Positions 57,255 through 64,000 of a stretch of 64,000 nucleotides of DNA are shown here, piece after piece. Below the pieces are notes generated by a model that was not told where the DNA came from, did no database searches, and saw only the letters and a list, made by a program, of their open reading frames with translations. Source of the stretch: Phyllobacterium sp. YR531 (lineage in GTDB: Bacteria; Pseudomonadota; Alphaproteobacteria; Rhizobiales; Rhizobiaceae); NCBI RefSeq assembly GCF_000282595.1, contig NZ_AKIZ01000013.1, positions 62,001 through 126,000 on the forward strand. The letters are read 5' to 3'. Made by a program: the position numbers and the translations under genes. Positions within the stretch are counted from its first letter, which is position 1; each line of letters starts with the position of its first letter.

Positions 57255-58487
57255 ATGGCCTATTCAAACAATCCTGCGCTTCAGCCCGGCGAACCTGAAA
57301 TTGCGGTTGCCGAGCCCAATGGCCTGTCACTTGCACTGACTTTCCTGTTTGCCTTCGCCTGCGGCGCGATGGTCGGCAGTATCTATTATGCTCAGGCGCT
57401 GATCGGGCTTATCAGCGATGATCTTGATCTGCATGGCGGCATGGCCGGGTTTATTGTTACGGTGACTCAACTTGGCTATGGCGCGGGCCTGTTGCTGCTC
57501 GTTTCGCTTGCCGACCTTTTTGAAAACCGCCGTCTGGTCCTCTTGACCCTTGGCGGCACCGCGCTTGGGCTTGCCGGTGCTGCATTATCCGGCTCGGCAA
57601 TGACATTTCTGATATCATCCTTCGCCATTGGTTTCTTCGCCTGCGGCGCGCAGGTGCTTGTTCCCTTTGCATCGCATCTCGTTCCGGCGGCTTCGCGCGG
57701 CAGGACGATTGGCAATGTCATGGCCGGACTTTTGACCGGCATCATGCTGGCGCGGCCATTGGCCAATCTCGTGGCTTCCGAATTTGGCTGGCGCGCTATT
57801 TTCTGGATATCGGCAGCAGCAATGCTGGCTGTACTCGTCCTTTTGCGCATTGCCCTGCCAAAGCGTCAGCCGCAAGGCGGCATGCACTACGGCGCAATCC
57901 TCAAATCCATGTGGAACCTGCTTATCACCACGCCTGCCTTGCAGCGCCGCGCCTTTTATCAGGGCATCATCTTCGCCAGCTTCAACCTGTTCTGGACGGG
58001 TATTCCGCTGCTCCTGACGGAGCAGTTTGGCTACAGCCAGCGCCAGATCGCACTGTTTGCGCTGGCCGGTGCTGCCGGCGCTCTGGCGGCACCCATCGCG
58101 GGGCGCCTCGCTGACCGTGGCTACACCCGGCAGGGAACAGCAATCGCAATGATGACGCTAACACTCTGGTTTCTCATAGCAGGCTGGGCCGGTACGGCCA
58201 TCTCTATCGCGGCACTTGTTCTGTCTGCAATCTTTATCGACAGTGCGGTGCAAACCAATCAGATTTTAAGCCAGCGCATTATCTTTTCACTGAATGATGC
58301 AGCACGCGGGAGGCTAAATGCGGTCTATATGACGATCGTCTTCCTGATCGGCTCCAGTGGATCAGCCATCGCTGCCGCGAGCTATTTCTATGGCGGTTGG
58401 TGGGCGACCTGCGTCACCGGAGCTGTCATGGGGCTAATCGTTCTAAGCGTGTTTGCTACCGAGAGAACCGCGAAATCACCCGTGTGA
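57255..58487 (+). CDS. MFS transporter (DHA1-like)
   Basis: A 410-residue, twelve-helix facilitator (LFAFACGAMVGSIYYAQALI in helix 1; GRTIGNVMAGLLTGIMLARP in helix 5). Probably an exporter, substrate unknown. Its last 13 bases, including the stop codon, begin the 64-bp repeat that recurs before purH, so its 3' end marks one border of the inserted islet. Confidence 0.9.
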   Translation: MAYSNNPALQPGEPEIAVAEPNGLSLALTFLFAFACGAMVGSIYYAQALIGLISDDLDLHGGMAGFIVTVTQLGYGAGLLLLVSLADLFENRRLVLLTLGGTALGLAGAALSGSAMTFLISSFAIGFFACGAQVLVPFASHLVPAASRGRTIGNVMAGLLTGIMLARPLANLVASEFGWRAIFWISAAAMLAVLVLLRIALPKRQPQGGMHYGAILKSMWNLLITTPALQRRAFYQGIIFASFNLFWTGIPLLLTEQFGYSQRQIALFALAGAAGALAAPIAGRLADRGYTRQGTAIAMMTLTLWFLIAGWAGTAISIAALVLSAIFIDSAVQTNQILSQRIIFSLNDAARGRLNAVYMTIVFLIGSSGSAIAAASYFYGGWWATCVTGAVMGLIVLSVFATERTAKSPV

Positions 58488-58538
58488 ACTTACGCAAAAA
58501 GGTAGGATTCCGGCGCGGCCTGTGCTAACGGCCAAGCC
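58475..58538 (+). repeat. 64-bp direct repeat, left copy (MFS 3' end)
   Basis: It runs from the last codons of the MFS gene into the spacer (starts ATCACCCGTGTGAACTTACG, ends GCTAACGGCCAAGCC). It is identical to 61319-61382 except for one base (G at 58515, T at 61359). The two copies border the Slam/TbpB-like islet. Confidence 0.93.
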
Positions 58539-58678
58539 GTGTTCGCTCACTTCTTTTAGCAATAATGCGAACCATTCTTTGGTTCATGTATGATACAGGG
58601 CCATATTGCGGCAATCCCAAAAGGGATAATCGAGTCCTGTCAATCGATTGATCGGCCCGTAATTAAGCACTTATTTTT

Positions 58679-60001
58679 CTAGTACTTCTTCGTCAGATAA
58701 ATTCCAAAATTGTGCGAATCGTAATCGTAGAGATCAACATTCGAGCTATTGATGCGATAACCATATTCCAGCCGGGGCGCAATATTTTTATAACTCAGCT
58801 TTCTCAGTGTCAGTCCAACACTCGCGCTGAACTGCCTGTCCTCCCTTCCTTTGCCAGTCATGGGAAATTTGCCGTCAAAGTTTCGGAACTCATATCCCGC
58901 CGCAACACTACCAAGAATACCCAATGGTAGATCGGAGTAAACTTCTAAATTGGGGCGGATGCTTGTATAGGCGTTAAAGTTCTGGGCATTCATCCGCGTC
59001 GCGGTAGCGCCGACACTGGCCAGTAAAGAAGCAGAAAACACGTGCTGATATCGAAGGCCAATGGTCGTTTCCACACCATCATGGTAATCCTGAACATCGT
59101 AATCCAGATAACGCATACGGGCCGTCATCCGAATGGTGTCACCGCTGTTGCCTAGCCGCTTCTGAACATATCCCTGGACGCCATAACCCCAATTATGCCC
59201 CTCCCACGCAAAAGAGGTTCGCGCAAGGGTTGGTCCAATACCGAAACGCCAATCATGAGTCCTATAAGAAAGTTCTGAAAAGACTTGTCCTGACAGCTCG
59301 TCAAAGGCCCGATCACGGTATTTAACGCCGTCCAAGCTCCCGCCAAATGCCAAGGCGAACCGCTCATCCAGTTTGAATTGATAAGTTCCCGAAACACCGT
59401 AGTTGAGACCAACACCACTTTGTTTCTGATTCTTTGGAGTGAAGGGGATGCCCGCTATGAAAATAGTGTCTTCGCTTGCGCCTCTGGTAATATTCGTACT
59501 GGGTGCCAGTGCAATATAACCATCAAGAGTCCAAGGGCGCTTTGCATCTATAGCGTCGATATAGTTATTATAAAGCGACCGGAAGTCTGGAGACTGGCTT
59601 GATGCCGCCAGCAATTCGAATTGGTATTTTGCGTGCTCGCCATCACCTAACAGGAAGTAGGTATGCGCCAATTCCTGGCGCACCCTGTCATATTGTGGAT
59701 AAGCGATAATGATTTGCTGCATCTTCTCAGCAGATGCCTGAAACTGCCTCTGATGCTTCAGTATAAGCGCTTCAGTAAATATCTGGGCAACTTGATTGGC
59801 TTTCCCACCATCACCAGAAGTCGCAACAAGATTGCGAGCCTCGTCATACTCTGATGCTTCGATCAACGCCCTGACTTGCGCAAAAGAATAAGAGGGACCC
59901 TGTTGAACGCTGGCATGCGTTGGCTCAGCCCCAAAGAAACTCAAGAACGCAAATCCATAGCATGATGACTTCACTAAACGCTGGAGCAAGATATTTTCCA
60001 A
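58679..60001 (-). CDS. Slam-type surface lipoprotein assembly modifier (TPR plus outer-membrane barrel)
   Basis: A 440-residue outer-membrane protein. After a signal peptide (FAFLSFFGAEPTHA) comes a TPR-like helical domain (about 38-150, with QELAHTYFLLGDGEHAKYQF). A beta barrel follows from about 155, opening WTLDGYIALAPSTNITRGAS, with alternating aromatic strands to a terminal LTKKY. This is the DUF560/Slam architecture, which moves TbpB-like lipoproteins to the cell surface. The lipoprotein gene lies upstream on the same strand. The frame's start codon is TTG at 60001 without a clear Shine-Dalgarno; no in-frame ATG lies nearby, so the exact start is unsure. Strands look AT-richer than neighbours, suggesting transfer. 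Confidence 0.85.
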   Translation of the reverse strand: MENILLQRLVKSSCYGFAFLSFFGAEPTHASVQQGPSYSFAQVRALIEASEYDEARNLVATSGDGGKANQVAQIFTEALILKHQRQFQASAEKMQQIIIAYPQYDRVRQELAHTYFLLGDGEHAKYQFELLAASSQSPDFRSLYNNYIDAIDAKRPWTLDGYIALAPSTNITRGASEDTIFIAGIPFTPKNQKQSGVGLNYGVSGTYQFKLDERFALAFGGSLDGVKYRDRAFDELSGQVFSELSYRTHDWRFGIGPTLARTSFAWEGHNWGYGVQGYVQKRLGNSGDTIRMTARMRYLDYDVQDYHDGVETTIGLRYQHVFSASLLASVGATATRMNAQNFNAYTSIRPNLEVYSDLPLGILGSVAAGYEFRNFDGKFPMTGKGREDRQFSASVGLTLRKLSYKNIAPRLEYGYRINSSNVDLYDYDSHNFGIYLTKKY

Positions 60002-60157
60002 TGTACGGGAGTTGGACGCATAAACTATGGTTGGAACGGCAGCCGAAATTACACGAATAGGCGCGATGCCTCAGCCAAGATAGTGGGGCGATGCATTAGC
60101 CTCACCCCTCCATATTAACTAAGTAAGTTAGCCCTAATGCGGATAGCACCCATCAAA

Positions 60158-61087
60158 CTACGGTTGCTTTTCACCATGGAACGTACCAATTATTGTTGAG
60201 GTGTCTTCAGCATCGGTCGTGGCGCTGATAATACCAGCTGTCTCGCTTGCATTGGCATTGTAGAAACCGCCCTCAACATTAGCTGCGAGGGTTTCGCCCT
60301 CGAAAGTGACCTTATCTGCTGAGTAGGTTGGCTTGTCCTTGGCTATTGTACCGTCGAATGTCAGGTCGGTTGCATTGAGGTTACCGGCCGCTATTATAGG
60401 ATCTCGATGGGTGGCATTAAGCTCGGACACAGTGCCCTTGACGGTACCTGCTCCAAAGTCAGCAGCGAGATTAAACTTTCCAGAAACGTGCCTTTGCTCG
60501 CCGCCCACAACGCCGCTCTCATTAATCCCGCCGGCAAACTTGCCACGATAGCTAGCCTGACCGGAAGTGGGCACATTCGTTGCATTCACGCCACCATAAT
60601 AAGCAGCTGCATTAAACTTGTCTTTACTGGATTGGTCGCGGAACACACCAAATGCCGTCGGCGCATCCTTGGAATTGATAGATGTATCACTCATGAGAAA
60701 ACGGGTATCATTGCCATAAGGCCCATAGTCCTCACCGCTGTCGCGCCGCGTCCCCGTGGTTGTACCCGTAAATGGCTTATCACCACTATAAGCCAGCTTT
60801 ACCAGAGGCGTATTGCCTTTAAACATAGCAGACTCTGTTTCCGATAGACCGCTGACCTTGGCACCAACATTGACCGCCACCAACTTTCCATCAGCTCCTG
60901 TCACAAAACCATGACCTTTAAGGTCATATTCTGCTACGGATTTTGTCGACTCTGGTTTTGCGACAGTGGGCTGTACGGAAACGGGTTCGCTGCCAGCTGA
61001 CGATGTGGAAACAGTTTTCTCTGAAGAATGGCCACATCCGACCAGAGTCGCGCAGAGGCCAGCGACAAAAAGCAATTTCACAGCCAT
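60158..61087 (-). CDS. TbpB-barrel-like surface lipoprotein, predicted Slam client
   Basis: A 309-residue lipoprotein with lipobox LVGC (Cys18) after MAVKLLFVAGLCAT. A Ser/Pro/Glu tether (about 20-50) leads to a handle-like region, then a C-terminal barrel (about 170-309): SYRGKFAGGIN, GKFNLAADFGAGTVKGTV and GGFYNANASETAGIIS, the pattern of the TbpB beta-barrel domain. Size fits a one-lobe protein such as hemophilin, not the two-lobe TbpB. The ligand is unknown; haem or a metalloprotein is a reasonable guess. No TonB receptor gene adjoins. GAGGGA precedes the ATG at 61087; the frame is open nine codons further. Confidence 0.8.
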   Translation of the reverse strand: MAVKLLFVAGLCATLVGCGHSSEKTVSTSSAGSEPVSVQPTVAKPESTKSVAEYDLKGHGFVTGADGKLVAVNVGAKVSGLSETESAMFKGNTPLVKLAYSGDKPFTGTTTGTRRDSGEDYGPYGNDTRFLMSDTSINSKDAPTAFGVFRDQSSKDKFNAAAYYGGVNATNVPTSGQASYRGKFAGGINESGVVGGEQRHVSGKFNLAADFGAGTVKGTVSELNATHRDPIIAAGNLNATDLTFDGTIAKDKPTYSADKVTFEGETLAANVEGGFYNANASETAGIISATTDAEDTSTIIGTFHGEKQP

Positions 61088-61318
61088 ATAAAATCCCTCG
61101 ATTTGAAAATACATTATTCCTAAAGTTTTATCAGCAAAGCAATACAGTGGAAATTATACTATAGTTTATTTCAGAGTTTATTTTACACAACCGTCTTCAA
61201 CTAGTAATTGATACTAAACTATAATAAAAATTACAAAAAATCTTAAAACCCAATGTGTAGTTTCCATCAAAAGACAGCTCCGGATCGTTATGATAAACAA
61301 TCCTGACATGAATCTTGG
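61088..61318. other. AT-rich upstream region of the lipoprotein-Slam unit
   Basis: A 231-bp gene-free stretch, strongly AT-rich. It holds an inverted pair, ACTATAGTTTA (61158-61168) and TAAACTATAAT (61215-61225), matching at 10 of 11 positions when one is reversed, 46 bp apart. This may be a regulator-binding dyad for the minus-strand transcript. No classic Fur or Irr box was recognised. Confidence 0.5.
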
Positions 61319-61382
61319 ATCACCCGTGTGAACTTACGCAAAAAGGTAGGATTCCGGCTCGGCCTGTGCTAACGGCCAAGCC
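61319..61382 (+). repeat. 64-bp direct repeat, right copy (upstream of purH)
   Basis: The second copy of the MFS-end repeat, one base different, ending 37 bp before the purH ATG. In the presumed ancestor a single copy would have joined MFS and purH directly. Confidence 0.93.
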
Positions 61383-61419
61383 AAATCCATTGATCCATAC
61401 GAAGTTTAAGGACGAACCC

Positions 61420-63036
61420 ATGGCCGTCGCCGCGAAATCTTTTCCCGCTCCCAATCTTCATCCAGTCAAGCGGGCGCTTATTTCCGTTTCCGACAAAGCG
61501 GGCCTGATAGCTCTTGCTCATGCCCTGCATCGCCATGGCATCGAAATCCTGTCCACGGGCGGCACGTCCAAAGCCATTGCAGCCGAGGGTATTCCGGTTC
61601 GCGATGTTTCCGAAATCACCGACTTTCCGGAAATCATGGATGGCCGCGTCAAGACCCTGCACCCCAAGGTACATGGCGGACTGCTCGCCGTGCGTGATGA
61701 TCCGGAACATGTCGAGGCGATGAAGACCCATGGCATCGGCGAGATCGATCTTGTTGTCATCAATCTCTATCCTTTCGAGGAAGTCCGCCATTCCGGTGCT
61801 GACTATGCCAATATCGTCGAGAACATCGACATCGGCGGCCCGGCCATGATCCGCGCTGCCGCCAAGAACCATGCCTATGTTGGTGTCGTTACAGAAACTG
61901 GCGATTACGACATGGTTATCGCCATGCTCGACAAACACGAAGGCTCGCTGCCCTATTCGTTCCGCCAGAGCCTTGCGGCCAAGGCCTATGCCCGTACGGC
62001 GACCTATGATGCGGCTATTTCCGGCTGGTTTGCCGAAGCATTGATGACGGAAACACCTTCGCGCCGCGCCATTGGCGGACATCTCCATTCTGTCATGCGT
62101 TATGGTGAAAACCCGCATCAGTCCGCTGGCTTTTATCTTACCGGCGAAAAGCGCCCCGGCGTCGCCACTGCTACCCAGCTTCAGGGCAAGCAGCTTTCCT
62201 ACAACAACATCAATGATACCGACGCGGCTTTCGAACTGGTGGCCGAGTTCGATCCTGAACGCACATCAGCCGTCGCAATCATCAAGCATGCCAATCCTTG
62301 CGGCGTCGCTGAGGGGGCAACTCTCAAGGAGGCCTATCTCAAGGCGCTTGCTTGCGATCCTGTCTCGGCATTTGGCGGTATTGTCGCGCTCAATAAAACG
62401 CTGGATGCGGATGCTGCGGAAGAAATCGTAAAGACCTTCACCGAGGTCATTATTGCTCCGGATGCTACGCCGGAAGCACAGGCCATCGTCGCTGCCAAGA
62501 AAAACCTGCGCCTGCTCGTAACGGGCGGCCTGCCTGATCCGCGCGCAGGTGGTATCAGCGCCAAGACAGTTGCTGGTGGTATTCTCGTTCAGTCCCGCGA
62601 CAGCGGCGTCGTCGATGATCTGGACTTGAAGGTCGTCACCAAACGCGCGCCGACCGAAGCCGAAATGTCTGATCTCAAGCTGGCCTTCCGCATCGCCAAG
62701 CACGTGAAGTCCAACGCCATTGTCTATGTCAAGGATGGCGCGGCGGTCGGCATCGGCGCCGGTCAGATGAGCCGCGTTGACAGTGCCCGCATCGCTGCCC
62801 GCAAGGCGGAAGATGCCGCCGAGGCTGCTGGGCAATCAACGCCGCTTACCAAGGGTTCTGTCGTCGCTTCCGACGCATTCTTCCCGTTTGCCGATGGCCT
62901 GCTTTCAGCCGTTGCAGCGGGCGCCACGGCTGTCATCCAACCGGGCGGATCAATGCGCGATGATGACGTGATTGCCGCGGCCGACGAACATGGCATTGCC
63001 ATGGTCTTCACCGGCATGCGCCATTTCAGGCACTGA
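61420..63036 (+). CDS. purH: Bifunctional AICAR formyltransferase/IMP cyclohydrolase
   Basis: A 538-residue protein with an N-terminal MGS-like IMP cyclohydrolase domain (about 15-215, [22 protein letters not shown]) and a C-terminal formyltransferase domain with KHANPCG and the conserved His. It performs the last two steps of IMP synthesis. The open frame extends to 61315 through the repeat, but [20 protein letters not shown] at 61420 is the conserved start with AAGGAC upstream. It overlaps the convergent MFS gene by 11 bp. Confidence 0.96.
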   Translation: MAVAAKSFPAPNLHPVKRALISVSDKAGLIALAHALHRHGIEILSTGGTSKAIAAEGIPVRDVSEITDFPEIMDGRVKTLHPKVHGGLLAVRDDPEHVEAMKTHGIGEIDLVVINLYPFEEVRHSGADYANIVENIDIGGPAMIRAAAKNHAYVGVVTETGDYDMVIAMLDKHEGSLPYSFRQSLAAKAYARTATYDAAISGWFAEALMTETPSRRAIGGHLHSVMRYGENPHQSAGFYLTGEKRPGVATATQLQGKQLSYNNINDTDAAFELVAEFDPERTSAVAIIKHANPCGVAEGATLKEAYLKALACDPVSAFGGIVALNKTLDADAAEEIVKTFTEVIIAPDATPEAQAIVAAKKNLRLLVTGGLPDPRAGGISAKTVAGGILVQSRDSGVVDDLDLKVVTKRAPTEAEMSDLKLAFRIAKHVKSNAIVYVKDGAAVGIGAGQMSRVDSARIAARKAEDAAEAAGQSTPLTKGSVVASDAFFPFADGLLSAVAAGATAVIQPGGSMRDDDVIAAADEHGIAMVFTGMRHFRH

Positions 63037-64000
63037 TTTTTGCGGCCGGGTATGGCGTCCTTGCGAGGATCGCCAGACCGACAAGCAGGAAGATAAGGAT
63101 CATCGCCATGCCAAGGCGTGGCGATCCACTTAATGCCGTGACTGTTGCCACCATGAAGGGCGCAAGGAAGCTCGTCGCCCTTCCCGACAACGCATAGAGG
63201 CCGAAGTAGCGGCCTGCCTCATCGGACGCGATGCTCCGCGCCATATAGGAGCGTGATGAAGCCTGAACCGGCCCGAACGCAATGCCTATAAGCAGGCCGA
63301 AGCCGATATAGGCTTTTTCCGCCGGTGTACCGAACAGGCTGCCGCTATCCGCGCCCGGCAATTGCAGCAATCCGAAAAGCGTATAGCCCGGCCCGGTCGA
63401 GACAATCCCCAGCGTTGCAATAATCAGCAGGACCAGCGAGACAACAACCACGACCTTTGAGCCGAGCAGCGTATCGAATTTGCTGGCGGCAAGGCATCCG
63501 AAAATAGCAACGACATTGAGTATGATGCCGAAAATGCCTATCTCGGTTGTTACCCACCCGAACATGGTTGCGGCAAAGGCACCGCCCAAGGCGATAAGCG
63601 CGTTAACGCCGTCCTGATAGATCATGCGCCCGACGAGAAACCGCACGATACCCGGCCTTTGCCTCGCCTCCCCTATGGTGGATTTGAGTTCGGCCAATCC
63701 TGCACGTACAGCCTTGCCAACCGGCAGTCCCTTCGTGCCATCAGGCGTGAAGAAGAACATCGGCAGGATGAAGACCAGATACCACAATGCCGACAAAGGA
63801 CCTGTCGCGCGGTCACCTTCGGAGAGGGTCGGGTCCAGCCCGAAAAGCGGATTGGCACCAAGCAGCGTCTTGCCGGTTTCCGGCGATGCCGCCAGAAAGG
63901 CCACGACAAAGATCAGCACGATCATGCCACCGAGATAGCCAAGACCCCATGCAATATTGGATATGCGGCCAATATCTTTTGGCGCAACAAGCCGCGGCAT
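63026..64000 (-). CDS. MFS transporter, UMF1/Atg22-like, N-terminus cut by window end
   Basis: The visible 324 residues cover about eight or nine helices of a facilitator. [20 protein letters not shown] resembles the mid-first-half signature of the UMF1 (Atg22-like) group, so roughly 100-140 N-terminal residues lie beyond base 64000, and the Met at the edge is probably internal. The C-terminus is complete ([12 protein letters not shown]). Substrate unknown. Convergent with purH. Confidence 0.8.
   Translation of the reverse strand: MPRLVAPKDIGRISNIAWGLGYLGGMIVLIFVVAFLAASPETGKTLLGANPLFGLDPTLSEGDRATGPLSALWYLVFILPMFFFTPDGTKGLPVGKAVRAGLAELKSTIGEARQRPGIVRFLVGRMIYQDGVNALIALGGAFAATMFGWVTTEIGIFGIILNVVAIFGCLAASKFDTLLGSKVVVVVSLVLLIIATLGIVSTGPGYTLFGLLQLPGADSGSLFGTPAEKAYIGFGLLIGIAFGPVQASSRSYMARSIASDEAGRYFGLYALSGRATSFLAPFMVATVTALSGSPRLGMAMILIFLLVGLAILARTPYPAAKISA

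Noticed and set aside
58569-58585. Terminator for the Slam gene (GAACCA/TGGTTC hairpin)
   Set aside because: The stem is only 6 bp and AT-rich, about 95 bp beyond the stop, with no U-tract on the minus strand.
61319-61419. Possible ZTP (pfl) riboswitch upstream of purH
   Set aside because: The pfl motif is common before purH, but the conserved core segments I know are absent here, and the structured-looking part is simply the 64-bp repeat that also ends the MFS gene.

Overview
The window looks like chromosomal DNA of an alphaproteobacterium of the order Hyphomicrobiales (Rhizobiales), closest in gene content and protein sequence to the Brucella/Ochrobactrum/Phyllobacterium side. Pointers are a complete general stress response core (phyR, nepR, ecfG), an F1-only ATP synthase operon (atpHAGDC) whose beta subunit has the long Ala/Lys/Pro-rich N-terminus I recall from Brucella, the DUF768 and SdhAF4 (DUF1674) families, and the htpX-rsmB-heparinase-purH neighbourhood. 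Genus-level placement is inference. No rRNA, tRNA, CRISPR array, transposase or integrase was seen.

Layout. 1-7.0 kb: a catabolic-looking plus-strand set (SDR dehydrogenase, MHS-type MFS transporter, M29 aminopeptidase), a saccharopine dehydrogenase-like gene divergent from an Lrp/AsnC regulator, a DUF768 gene and a transglutaminase-like gene. 7.0-17.0 kb: a general-stress-response block. It holds CsbD, AI-2E-type permease, DUF3309, a 27-residue membrane protein, a PRC-barrel protein, DUF883, a holin-like protein, an HWE histidine kinase, a small acidic protein, a Crp/Fnr regulator, an odd response regulator, ecfG, nepR, phyR and DUF1328. Five promoters here match the sigma-EcfG consensus GGAAC-N16-CGTT exactly and four more are near matches. 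17-24 kb: a GT39/GT2 glycosyltransferase pair, then an envelope operon (EnvC-like, CtpA, divergent polysaccharide deacetylase, RppH). 24-30.5 kb: a signal peptidase I paralogue and atpHAGDC. 30.5-43.4 kb: a membrane protein, priA, transaldolase, an ssu sulfonate operon ending in a 2-oxoglutarate/Fe(II) oxygenase, an AAA ATPase, lptE and leuS. 43.6-50 kb: a YggS-type PLP protein, a FitAB-type toxin-antitoxin pair, acetyl-CoA synthetase, an excalibur-domain protein, cyclopropane fatty acid synthase, a leader-peptide/terminator unit with no gene behind it, and a HigBA-type pair. 50-64 kb: MATE exporter, SdhAF4, htpX, rsmB, heparinase-like gene, aldo/keto reductase, MFS transporter, an islet, purH and a second MFS gene cut by the window end.

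The most interesting region is 58.5-61.4 kb. A TbpB-barrel-like lipoprotein gene and a Slam-type (surface lipoprotein assembly modifier) outer-membrane gene lie together on the minus strand. They sit between two 64-bp direct repeats that differ at one base. One repeat copy is the 3' end of the upstream MFS gene plus its spacer; the other lies just before purH. This looks like an acquired surface-lipoprotein (possibly haem- or metal-ligand capture) module inserted between MFS and purH. The second notable theme is the density of sigma-EcfG promoters around the sigma factor's own locus, which lets the stress regulon be read directly from the sequence.
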